Source of the DNA: Galerina marginata
Lineage: Eukaryota > Basidiomycota > Agaricomycetes > Agaricales > Galerinaceae
Assembly: GCA_023014335.1 (NCBI GenBank)
Contig: JAECYW010000009.1
Coordinates: forward strand, 2,108,001 to 2,172,000
Length of the DNA stretch: 64,000 nt
Direction: 5' to 3'
Positions within the stretch are counted from its first letter, which is position 1. Each line of letters starts with the position of its first letter. Both the position numbers and the translations under genes were made by a program. This document shows, one piece after another, positions 44,938 to 56,457 of this stretch. The notes beneath the pieces were generated by a model, which was not told the origin of the DNA, searched no databases, and saw nothing but the letters and a program-made list of their open reading frames with translations.

Positions 44938-47900
44938 ATGAATGGACTATCTGTCACAATCGACTCGTCGGCAGCTGAACATTCCTCGCTTGATGTTCCA
45001 TTGATTTCCTATGCCTATGAAATTTCTTCGTCTTCGGGGCCTCCGGATACATCTTCTCGGACTAGGACTGTGGATGCAGCCCAGGAACGATTATGGACCG
45101 ATTTATCATCGCTGTATACTGCCAATGAAGAGTTGAAAACCACTTCTACCTTGAAACCTACCTCTAGGAACAAAGATGGGGACATGGCAGACGACGTTGC
45201 TGAGAAGCTGGAAAGTCTCCTGGAATCATTCATGAACGGTGCAAATGCTGTTCTGGAGGAACTATCCTTTCTTGGAAATGCGCATCCGGCCCTTGCGGGT
45301 AAGTGTGTATGTCTTGCAGCTATCTTCAACCCGGTACCGATCAGTATATTTGTTCGCATATAGTTGCCATCTTCGCTTTTCGTGAAGTTGTAAAGTTGGA
45401 TATTGCGCGACGCGATAACAATAAGAAGGTTTTAGTTGTAATTATTCAAATGCAGAGCATGATGGGTCCCATGTTTCAGTACGTACTTAATCTCCCCGTC
45501 TAAGATAATCTCTTCATATTCTGCGTTTCAAGGCTTCGAAATCTCAATCGCGATCATATGCCTGCAGCAGAGAGAGACTACCATGAAGGCCGGCTGCAGG
45601 AACTGATAGAAGTAATTGCGCGCAACATCAAAGAATGCAGGAGTGACATTTCCCACTTCATGAATCGAAAATTCATGCGTGAGTACATTACCTGAATGCA
45701 ATGTGGACTGCGCCTCATAATTCACGCTTTAGTTAAGTTGGTCCTGGCAAAAGGCTACGAAAAAAAGTTCGCGACGCACATGGAAATATTTGCTTTGCGA
45801 CAATCCGAGCTACTATCTGTGATATCGGAGTACCTCGCCATCGGGATCAGCTCCGCAACTGTCGCTCTTGCTGATGTCGGAAGGAAGCTCAATGTCGTTG
45901 ACGATAAACTAGAGACGATCATTTCCAGGCTATTCCGAAACCTAGACACGCCACGGGAACGAGAAGTCTTCAAGTTCATACAGCAGAATGGTGGTCCAAG
46001 CAAATGTGTTGACGATCTTGATCTGCTCCCAAAACTCATCTCAAAAGTTGGGGAGCCCCTGGGTACTGCAGGAAGCCCTGCCATTTATGATCAGAAAGGG
46101 CTTCAGGACCTCCAAAAGCAACTAAGGGAAGCGCTAATAGAAGACCTTGACAAGGTCCTTGAAAAGCATTATTCGCGGTTCGAGAAGATCCTTCAGGTCC
46201 AAAACAATAACCTGAAGTCCATGTCTGCCCATCTGAAGGACCAACGTGTATTGATGCAGACACACACAACTAGGCTTGGCAAGATTCTGGACACTGTTAC
46301 GACTATTATGGTGATGGAGGAGGGCAGAATACAGACAAAGGCAGTAAAACTTAAGGACCCGGTAAAGGCCTCTCCATAGGTTTATCCTCCGCTCTAAATC
46401 AGTTCGTTTTGCAGGAAATTCATCGAGTATGGATGCAAATGGCGAGTCACCCACCCTTGTTTCCGATTCTTTTTTGTGAGACTCATATTATCGCAGAATC
46501 TTACCAGGAGTAGCGTGAAAGCGAAGGTCTTTGTGCTGACGTTAAGGGATCACATTAGCAACGACAACTCCAACCCGGGAACGCCGATCCTCAAAAGAGC
46601 AGTGTTGCCCGAAGAAATGGGCGATTCGAAAAGGCTTCACCCTTCTGCTCCGAATATTGCAGACAAGGAGTCCGATGAATGGGTTTTAGATTATATTGAC
46701 GTCGCATACGTACAGCCAATCGTTGAAGCAATAGACGAAGATGCCTCAGGTTTCATCAGCGTCAAAGAAGCAAATAGCTTTGCCCTTGCGCGACCACAAG
46801 AATTAAGGCAAGTATTGACCTCGACCTTTGATAATTTGTCGACGGTAGGCTCACACAGGATTTAGTTTATTGCATTGGATTGCGTATTGGGCAGCAGGTA
46901 TGATCTTTTCAGCTGCGATTTCACCTATCGCTAATTTACCCACCAGGATGGCATATTAACCTTGCCAACCAGAAAAAAGAGATATACTCGGTTTTATTGG
47001 AAATGTATGACGCCCTTCCTTCCATACATGTAGCAAATCGCAAATTAGTGGACGACTATCTTGACGATCACTCCTTGTGGCGAGTGGAGGCCTTACTTCG
47101 TTCCATTAAGCCCCTTTCCGACACTGGTCGAAAGGAACGCAAATTGTTGGAGATCGCGAACACCGTTGCTTCGTCCCAGTTCGAGAGACTGAAAAAAAAC
47201 CTCGAAGATATGGGATATTCGATCGAGTCAGGTACAGATGCTACCACTATTGGCGGTTCTGCTCGGGTCGAGACTGTGAGTCTTACCGCAAGCATACAGA
47301 TTGGTGGTTAACACATCCAAATGTTAGTGGATTTTGCCGCTGCTCTTGCTTCTACTTCGCCGTCACTTGGATATCATCCACCTCGCAAAGACAGTTGTGC
47401 TCGACAGTAGCGAGTTCGAAGCGCATGTTACTTCTCTAGCTTCTGTGTTTGTTGTCTTTTATGAACGCATGGAAAGCCTTGAAGGTATGCCCACTTTTCT
47501 GTTTATAAATGATATATAATTGATCCTTCATTCTCTTTTGAGCAAAATTCCGACAGCTACACCGAGATGTCGACAACCAATTCGAAAACTTCTCCTACGG
47601 GATGGTACTTGTTACTTTTATGACCTGGTTTACCACTCTAAAATGTCATACTACTTGTAGTTCCTTGCAGCGTTCAAGAAAACAGACCTGAAGTCGTCGG
47701 AAAACACCTTATTGTCGCTGAAAACGGACGAGAATGACGGACCAAAGAGCGCAATGACTTTGTCAGATAAGCCCGTCGACACGTCCATTCTCTCAAAACC
47801 TGCCGGGAGCCTTGTTCAGTATGAAATATTGGAGTCTTTCCCGTCCGAAGGCACGTCTGGTGACCATATTTTGCACCCAATGGAAGGGCCCTGGTCGGGC

Positions 47901-50043
47901 TCAATGATCCATTCCGACAGTGGATGGAGGGACTCCTTTGCCTGTGTGATTCATCCTTTGACTGGAAAGACGTTCGCAGGAAAAGGAGAAGCATATTTTG
48001 GGATCCTGGATATCACAAATGGCAAGTTTAACAGCGAAGAAGCTTCCTCTCACGAACTGGTAGGGGTTACTTTCGATATCCCAACACTGTCTATGAGATG
48101 CGAAGGAAGGTATGACCCGCAAAGGGATTTAATTAAAGGGACATTTTCTTGGATGGCCAATGAAATTGCCCCAGTTCAAACGGAAAATGTACAAACTGAA
48201 TCTCAGGAGACCACGGAACACGAGGCTGGAAGTGACCAACATCGCCAGGATCTGAAGCCGTTAGCCGATGACCACGACGAATCCAAGCCAGATTTAACCG
48301 AGGATGCAGGCATAGGAGGAGATACAGCCATTTTAGAAAGTGGACAGGTGCATATTCTGAACCAAGAATCCATTCCCGACGGTGTACCTTACAATCCTGC
48401 TTCGACATTGGCCGGCGAACCTTCAGTGTCATCTGGCAACTTCTACCTTACACGCACTCCTCCTGATGTTTTACGTTTCCGCTATCTCCTAGATGGGCCG
48501 GGTCGGGTTCCATGTTGGACTATATGGCCGACAGCCCGCAAGCGTTGGGCATTCGTAACAGAAGCCATATTATTCCAGACACGCCTTCGATTGGGATCTC
48601 GTAAAGTTTTGGATTTTATCCTTTCTGAACGCCGTCGATGGCTTGTTTACTGTCAACGCTTTGACCTTACTGATAGTGGTTCTTCATCTCGTTGGTTTCG
48701 GTACGAGCCGCTCTCTGACTCTGAATGGGAGGACTATGCCATTATGCTCTCCACAGTAAACCCAGTAATTGCAAGGCTATATGAAGCGATGGGTCATTAT
48801 TTGATGTCCAGGGGTACGTGGAGCATGTGAGTCCCTCATCTTTTAGTCGGGCTTCAGGAGCTTAAACCAACAATTTAGAGGTTTTGTCTACTGTGATGCG
48901 TGTGGTAAAAGCCTTGCTTTCACCCGCTATCAATGCATCATCTGTATGGAGGATGATTTGAGCCACCAAATTGACCTCTGCGAAAACTGTTTCAACAAAC
49001 CTGACACTGTCCACGGAGCGGGAAATCTTACCCATATTCCGTCACATTCTCTCCTTCGTTCGCGACACCGCATCCATACCTTCGAGGTCAAGACACTTGT
49101 GGGAGAATCCAGACTAATTTCGGAGAGAAGCAAGAGCATTTTCCGAGTGCAGGAAGCTAAGAAACTGGAGACGAAGGAGCATGACTCAAGAAAGGCTACT
49201 AGGGGGAAGGGCACCAAGAATAAGGACCCGTCTAGCGCACCCAGCAAGAATGATGAGCCAGCGCCAACCTGTGCATGCTGCGCCGTGGTGGTTTCAACCC
49301 CTTGTTGGGTCTGTGTTTTGTGCTGTAAGCTACTGAAAACATTTTAGTTATATGAAAATACTTACCAGGCTATAGCCCCACTCACATTCATTTGTGACAG
49401 TTGCGGTCGAAAGAATGCACCAGTCCTTCAAGCCGGTCAAGGTCACCTGCTCAAACACCATCTCCTCCGCATCTACGACAGCATCGAAGTGAAGGCAATC
49501 AGGACCAATGACACGGAAAGACAGTTAGAAGAACTCAACTTAAATATTTCAGCTTTGGAAAAGAAGGTGGATATTCAGCTGGAAGAAGCCAAAAAAATGA
49601 AGTCTGTGGTCAACGATGTAGCGAAGACGGTGGGGGTGCAAGATGACGATCATTCCACTATCGCAAGTTTGGATTCGGATGATGAATTTCCCTCCGAGGA
49701 TTACACAGAACTACATGTGAAAGCCGAGATGGAAATTGGAGTCGACGGCGAAGGGGAACCCAACGACACGGTATCTAATTCGGAACCGGACAATCGTGAT
49801 TCAAAGGAAACCGAAAACAAAACATCATCGGGCCCAAAAAACCAAGAAGAAGGAAAAACCAAGCTGGACCTCGTGGCCAGGATTTCTACGCTTGAGACAA
49901 AACTTGAAAGCGTCAATCAAAACAATCAAGCTCTTGATGACAGGTACACTGCACTTGGAATGAAAATCGATGGTTTGGAGGCAAAAATGGATTCGCTCTT
50001 AAACCTGATGCAGAAAATCCTTGCACCGCCATCGGCCAATTAG
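44938..50043 (+). CDS. STAND-N-terminal / EF-hand / ZZ zinc-finger protein, tandem copy 1
   Basis: Thirteen exons give 1,482 residues: 44938-45298, 45364-45478, 45533-45678, 45733-46361, 46415-46441, 46497-46807, 46866-46897, 46947-47275, 47328-47484, 47543-47604, 47661-48826, 48879-49324 and 49376-50043. The N-terminal 260 residues are helical, with AIFAFREVVKLDIARRDNNK and the downstream IKECRSDISHF, the pattern of the N-terminal Goodbye-type domain of fungal STAND (NLR-like) proteins. An EF-hand loop, DEDASGFISVKE, is at 506-517. A Leu-rich segment near 651-670 (WILPLLLLLL) could insert in a membrane. A beta-rich module with GKTFAGKGEAYFGILDITNG follows near 790-870. A ZZ finger (CDACGK...CIICM...CENCF...HIPSH) is near 1116-1165, then a second Cys cluster (CACC...CWVC...CDSC) and a coiled-coil tail. 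No P-loop NTPase is present. Two introns need GC donors. The function is unknown. Confidence 0.85.
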
Positions 50044-50861
50044 TCTTGAATGATATTACCCCACCAGTCAGTTTTACCCTTGTGTTTTCATATACATACT
50101 TTGCGGTTTCAGACCCTGATTGATTTCTTGAAGGTTGTCCATTGTAGAAAAAAAACTGGCACTCATCGCGCATTAACCGTGGCTAGCTTCTCATTGCATC
50201 GTGTATTCCGCACATTGTGAGCCATTGTTGTAGAAATTTCGTTGGTGGTGAATGTCAATTCTACCATTCAATCATTCGAGGCGCATTCCACCCATACCAT
50301 CGATAACGGAGATAATGGCACGCCTTTGAGATAATGAACTGCGCCTTGCTTCCTCAGCTTTGCAAACATCCATGTTATGAACAGAAAACAGATAAACATC
50401 CAAAATTCAGATCCAGTGAGCGATAATACCAGGTAACTTCTCGCAAGTGCCCCAAAGTCTGGCTCGCCCCAGCAAACGCAGCGCCAGCTCCTCCCTGTCT
50501 TTCAATCCAGTCTCTAACAGATGGTTTGTTGGCCGTCTGGCTGAATTCGAGTCGAACTTATTGCGTTTGGTTGAAGGAGGTGCTATATCTTCGTTGTCTG
50601 ACGGAAGGTCAAACTCGGACGCGAGACATAACCGTCGTCGTCTGACGGCGGCGCAATTACAGCGGTCGCCATAGGCTGGTCGTTCACCTGAAGACAATTT
50701 TTGGGAGGGACCGGTCACCGGTCTAAGAGGTAAAGCCGGTAAAGACTAAAAGTGGTTGATGAGATTTTCGACGACAAGTAACTTCTATTTTTGGCGACCA
50801 CGTGAGAATGGTTGATCATGAGAGGTGATTACTGCCATAACTTACTTTGGACCTGACAGCT
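50044..50861. other. Duplication junction between the tandem genes
   Basis: 818 bp. The first part is the 3' flank of copy 1, matching in places the flank after copy 2 (gacataaacagaaaaacag near 56400 versus gaacagaaaacagataaac near 50381). Then comes the DBP4 tail fragment, then a short unique stretch (about 50705-50850) that serves as promoter of copy 2. Confidence 0.6.
50407..50718 (-). pseudogene. Severed 3'-exon fragment of the DBP4 helicase gene
   Basis: Between about 50700 and 50415 the minus strand repeats the last exon of the intact helicase gene (56700-56458), from its splice acceptor side through AIAPPS-like codons, [29 protein letters not shown] and LALRLLGR. An extra two bases after the Gly-Tyr-Val-Ser codons break the frame, and the rest of the helicase gene is absent. 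It is therefore a relic copied along with the adjacent large gene, not a working gene. Resemblance stops after cctgaagacaatt near 50699, which marks the breakpoint. Confidence 0.88.
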
Positions 50862-53800
50862 ATGATGAGTGGACTATCTGTGATAATCGACTCGTCTGAA
50901 GTCGCAGAAGCTGAACATTCTTCGCTTGATGTACCATTGGCCCCCTATTCCTTTGAAATGTCATCTTCGTTAGGGCCTCCAGGTGTTTCTTCTCGGACTA
51001 GAAACGTGGATGCAACCCTGGAACGACTTTGGACCGGTTTATCGTCGCTATATTCTGCCAATGAAGAGCTGAAAGCAACTCCTGACCTGAAAGCTACCTC
51101 TGGGGGCAAAATTGAGCACATTGCTGAGAAGCTTGACAGTCTCCTCGAGGTGTTCATGAATGGTGCAGATGCAGTTCTGGACGAATTGTCCTTTCTTGGG
51201 AATATGCATCCGGTCCTTGCAGGTACGTATGTGTTTTTTGCAAGTACCTTCAACCTGACACTGACCAGAATATTTTTTCATGTAGTTGCCATTTTCGCTT
51301 TTCGTGAAGTTGTAAAGTTGGATATTGCGCGACGCGATAACAATAAGAAGGTCTTAGTCGTGGTTGTTCACATGCAAAGCATGATGGGTGCCATGTTCCA
51401 GTACGTGTTAAATTTCCTTCTTTAGGATGATCTCTTTATACTGCCTTCCAAGGCTTCGAAATCTCAATCGCGATCATATGCCCGCAGCAGAGAGAGACCG
51501 CCACGAAAGCCGGCTGAAGGAACTGATAGGAGTAGTTGAGCGCAATATCAAAGAATGCAGGAGCGACATTTCCCACTTCATGGGCCGGAAAGCCATGTGT
51601 AAGTACACGGCTTGTAGAATGCAGTGTAGACCGAGCCTCATAATTCACCCTTCAGATAAGTTGGTCCTTGCAAAAGGCTACGAAAAAAAGTTTGCGACAC
51701 ACATGGAAATATTTGCTTTGCGACGATCCGAGCTGCTAGCGGTCATCTCAGAGTACCTCGCCATCGGGATCAGCTCCGTAACTACCGCTCTTGATAAAGT
51801 CGGAAGGAAACTCGACGTTGTCGACAGTAAACTCGAGACAATCATTTCCAAGCTATTCCGAAATCTAGACACGCAACGTGAACAAGAGGTCTTCAAGTTC
51901 ATGGACAAGAATGGTGGTCCAGAAAAATGTGTTGGTAACATTGATCTGCTCCCAATGCTCGTCGCGAAAGTTGGGGAGCCGTTGGGTACTGTTGGAAGTC
52001 CCACCATTTATGATAGGAACGGGCTTGAGAACCTTCAAAAGCAACTAAATGAAGCGCTAAATGAAAACCTTGACAAGGTTCTTGAAAAGCATTACTCGCG
52101 GTTTGAGAAGATCCTTGAAGTCCAAAATAATAACTTGAAGTCCATGTCTGCAGATCTGAAGGACCAAGGTGCATTGTTGCAAACACATTCAACTGGGCTA
52201 GGCAAGATTCTGGACACTGTTACGACTATTATGGTGATGGAGGAGGGCCGAATACAGACAAGGGCAGTAAAACTTAAGGATCCGGTAAAGGCCTCTGAAT
52301 GGTTCAATTCTACACTCTAACTGATCTTTTTCAGGAAATTCAGCGAGTATGGACACAGATGGCGAGTCGCCCGTCCTTGTTTCCAGTCCTATCTTGTGGG
52401 ATTCATATCATCGCAGAATCTTACCAGGAGTAGCGTGAAAGCGAAGGTCTTCGTGCTGACGTTTAGAGACCACATCAGCAACGACAACTCCAACCCGGGA
52501 ACGCCGATCCTCAAAAGAGCAGCCTTGCCTGAAGAAGTGGGCGATTCGAACATGCTACATCCTTTTGCTCCGAATATCGCGGACAAGGAGTCCGATGAAT
52601 GGGTTTTAGATTATATTGACGTCGCCTACGTACAGTCAATCGTTGAAGCCATGGACGAAGATGCATCAGGCTTCATCAGTGTCAAAGAAGCAAATAAGTT
52701 TGCGCTTGCGCGACCCCCAGAATTAAGGCAAGTGATAAACCTCAATCTTGGTACATCCTCGACAGGCGGCTCATACGAGATCTAGTTTATTGCATTGGAT
52801 TGCGTATTGGGCAGCGGGTATGGTCTTGTCAGCTGTGGTTTTATCTGTCGCTCATGTACCCACTAGGATGGCATATCAACCTAGCCAACCAAAGAAGAGA
52901 GATATATTCGGTTTTACTGGAAATGTATGACGCACTTCCTTCCATACACACAGCAAATCGCAAATTAGTGGACGACTATCTTGACGATCACTCCTTGTGG
53001 CGATTGGAGGCCTTACTTCGATCCATTAAGCCCCTTTCCGATACTGGTCGAAAGGAACGCAAATTGTTGGAGATCGCGAACACCGTCGCTTCGGCTCAGT
53101 CCGAGAGATTGAAGACAAACCTCGATGCTATGGGATATTCGATCGAGTCAAGTACAGTTGCCACCGCTATTGGTGGTTCTGCTCGGGTCGAGACTGTGAG
53201 TTTCACTGCAGGCGAACGGATCGGTAGTTAACACATCAAATTTTTAGTGGATTCTGCCACTCCTCTTGCTTCTCCTTCGTCGTCACTTAGACATTATCCA
53301 CCTCGCCAAGACAGTTGTGCTCGACAATGCTGAGTTTGATGCACACGTTACCTCTCTAGCTTCGGTGTTTGTTGTCTTTTATGAACGCATGGAAAGTCTT
53401 GAAGGTATCTCCACCTTTCATTTGCAAATGATATACACCTAATTTTAAATCTTCGTTGAGCGAAATTCCGTCAGCTACACCGAGATATCAACAACCAATT
53501 CGAAAATTTCTCCTACGGGATGGTACTTGTTACTTTTATTGCCTTATTTTCCACACTGAAATATCCTATGATTTATAGTTCCTTGCAGCATTTAAGAAAA
53601 CAGACCTGAATACATCAGAAAACACCTTGCTGTCGTTGAAAATGGATGAGTATAACCGACCAAAGAGTGAGGTGCCTTTGTCAAGTGAGCAAGTCGACAC
53701 GTCCATTCTTTCAAAACCTGCCGGGAGTCTGGTTCAATACGAAAGTTTGGAGCCTTTCCCGTCCGAAGCTGGGCCTGGCGACCATATCCCGCAACCGCTG

Positions 53801-56193
53801 GAAGGTCCGTGGTCAGGGTTAATAATCCCCGATGAAAATGGTTGGAGGGACCTTTTTTCCTGTGTGATTCATCCTTTTAGCGGAAAGGCGTTCGCAGGCA
53901 AAGGAGAAGCATTTTATGGCACCCTAGATATCACCAATGGGCAGTTTGGCACTGAAGAAGCTTCCTCTGACGGGCTGATAGGGATTTCTTTCGATATCCC
54001 AACACTGTTTATGACATGTCGAGGAAGGTATGACCCGCAAAGGGATGTCCTTACAGGGACATTTTTTTGGATGGCCGATGAAATTGCCAAAATTCAAACA
54101 GGGAATGGCCAAACTGAATCTTGGGAGACGGAGCCCGTGATTGGGAGTAGTCAAAATCATGAAGAACCGAAACCGCTGTCAGATGACAACGACGAATCCG
54201 CGTCAGGTTCGACCAGCGATGGGGGCACGAGAGGAGATACTGCGGTTTTAGAAAGCGAAAAAGTGCTTGTTCAGAACCAAAAACCCGATTCCGACAGTGC
54301 ACCTTACAATCCCGCCTCGACATTGGAGGGTGAACACTCAGTGGCGGACAGCAACCTCTACCTTCCAAACACTCCACCTGATGTTTTACGTTTCCGCTAC
54401 CTCCTAGATGGGCCGGGTCCGGTTCCATGTTGGACTATATGGCCAACAGCCCGCAAGCGTTGGGCATTTGCAATCGAAGCTGTCTTATCCCAAACACGTC
54501 TTCGACTGGAGTCTCGCAAAGTTATGAATGCTATCCATTCAGTGGCAGGAGGGAACTTCTACCTTTCACGCACTCCTCCCGATGTTTTACGTTTCCGCTA
54601 CCTCCTAGATGGGCCGGGTCCGGTTCCATGTTGGACTATATGGCCGACAGCCCGCAAGCGCTGGGCATTCGCAACAGAAGCCATATTATTCCAGACACGT
54701 CTTCGACTGGGTTCTCGCAAAGTTATCAATTCTATACTTGCTGAACGCCGCCGATGGCTTACTTACAGCCAACGCTCTGACCTTACTGATAGTGATACTA
54801 ATCCTCGGTGGTACCGGTTTGAGCCGCTCTCTGACCTTCAATGGGAGGACTATGCAACCATGATGTCAACAGTGAATCCAGTAATTGGGAGGCTATATGA
54901 GGCGATGGGTCGATATTTAGCATCCAGGGGTTCATGGAGCATGTGAGTCCGAGCCTCAGCCTTGAGCCATGCTTCCTCGGCTTACTCTGTCTATTTAGAG
55001 GTTTTGTCAAATGTGATGTGTGTGACAAGAGCCTTACTTTCACCCGTTATCAGTGTATCGTCTGTATTGGGGACGATTCGAACCATCAGATTGACCTTTG
55101 TGAAAACTGTTTCGAGAAACCTGACACCATCCATACGGCGTCAGGTTTTACCCATATTCCGTCCCATTCCCTTCTTCGCTCGCGACACCGCATCCATACT
55201 TTCGAGGTCAAGACACTTGTGGCAGAGTCCAGACTAATTTCGGAGAGAAGCAAGACCATTTTGCGAGTGCACGAAGCAAAAAAACCAGAAACAAAGGAGC
55301 GCGACTCGAGAAAGGCTACCAGGGGGAGAGGTGCCAAGAATAAGGACGCATCTAGCGCGGCCACGACGAAAAGCGAAGCAGCGCCTACCTGCGCATGTTG
55401 CGCTGTGTCTGTCTCAACCCCTTGTTGGGTCTGTGTTTCGTGCTGTAAGCTACTGCAAGCATTCTAGGTGTATGGGAATACTCATAAGGTTATAGCCCCG
55501 CTTACATTCATTTGTGACCGTTGTGGTCGAAGGAACGCTCCAGTTGTTCAAATTGGTCATAGTCACTCATTCAAACACCATCTCCTTCGGATTTACAACA
55601 GCGACGAAGTGAAGCCAATCAAAACCAATGACACTGAACGACAGCTAGAAGAACTCAATTTGAATGTTTCGGCTTTGAAAAAGATGGTGGATATTCAGCT
55701 GGAAGAGGCCCAAAGAATGAAGTCTGTGGTGAACGAAGTAGCGAAGACCGTGGGGGCGCAAGATGACGACCACTCAACTGTTCTAAGTTTGGGTTTGGCC
55801 GACGAAGTTCCCAGCAGAGATGACACAGAACTACATGTAAAGGCCGGGATCGAAGCTGGGGTTGAAGGTGAAGTGGAAGTCGACGACGCGGTGTCTACCT
55901 CGGAATCGGAAAGTAATGATTCTGAAGAGTCAGAGAAGGGAACAGCGCCTCGTCCGCGAAACCACGAAGGAAAAGCCAAGTTGAACCTCGTGGCCAGGTT
56001 TTCTTCGCTTGAAACAAAACTGGAGAACGTTAATCAACACAACCAAGCTCTCGACGGAAGATATACTGCGATTGGAACGAAAATGGATGGTTTGGAAGCT
56101 AGAATGGTTGGTTTAGAGGCGAAAATGGATGCGCTCTTAACCCTGCTGCAGGGGAAGATTCTTTCGCAGCCATCAGCCAATAGTCCTGGCTGA
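50862..56193 (+). CDS. STAND-N-terminal / EF-hand / ZZ zinc-finger protein, tandem copy 2
   Basis: Thirteen exons in the same pattern as copy 1 give 1,558 residues: 50862-51222, 51286-51400, 51453-51598, 51656-52284, 52335-52361, 52417-52727, 52786-52817, 52867-53195, 53248-53404, 53461-53522, 53579-54942, 54999-55444 and 55496-56193. Ten exons have identical length to copy 1 and two more differ only slightly or not at all. Exon 11 is 198 nt longer because of an internal duplication, and the last exon is 30 nt longer. The EF-hand loop (DEDASGFISVKE) is unchanged. The ZZ cysteines (CDVCDK...CIVCI...CENCF) and the second Cys cluster are kept. Substitutions are spread along the length, heaviest in the acidic linkers near residues 880-930 and in the C-terminal tail. 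The intact frame and splice sites argue that both copies are under selection. Start: the first of two adjacent ATGs. Confidence 0.85.
54341..54742 (+). repeat. In-frame internal tandem repeat, two units of 201 bp
   Basis: 54341-54541 and 54542-54742 encode two similar 67-residue units, each containing TPPDVLRFRYLLDGPG, VPCWTIWPTARKRWAF and RKV. Copy 1 of the gene has only one such unit. The units differ at several residues (LYLPNTPP versus FYLSRTPP), and the second is closer to the copy 1 unit. Confidence 0.92.
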
Positions 56194-56457
56194 AAGGAAA
56201 CCAGCTGGTTTTTATCTAGTATGCTTCATGTATCCTGCTCCCAGTATTGCTGTCGACATTTTCCTCAGAATATCTAAGTGGCTTGAAAGTTGGAGGGCCT
56301 TTGTAAATAGGAAGGATCACATAATAGTGATTTCCCTTCGTTTGTGCATCAAATACTGCCAATACTTGCAAGGTTGGGAATTTGCACCGCACCAGCCAAT
56401 GACATAAACAGAAAAACAGAGATCCAAAATTCTGTTTCCGTGAATTGCAATACAAAG
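56194..56457. other. 3' flank between convergent genes
   Basis: 264 bp between the stop of the second large gene and the stop of the helicase gene. This is the ancestral arrangement whose copy is seen at 50044-50410. Confidence 0.5.
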
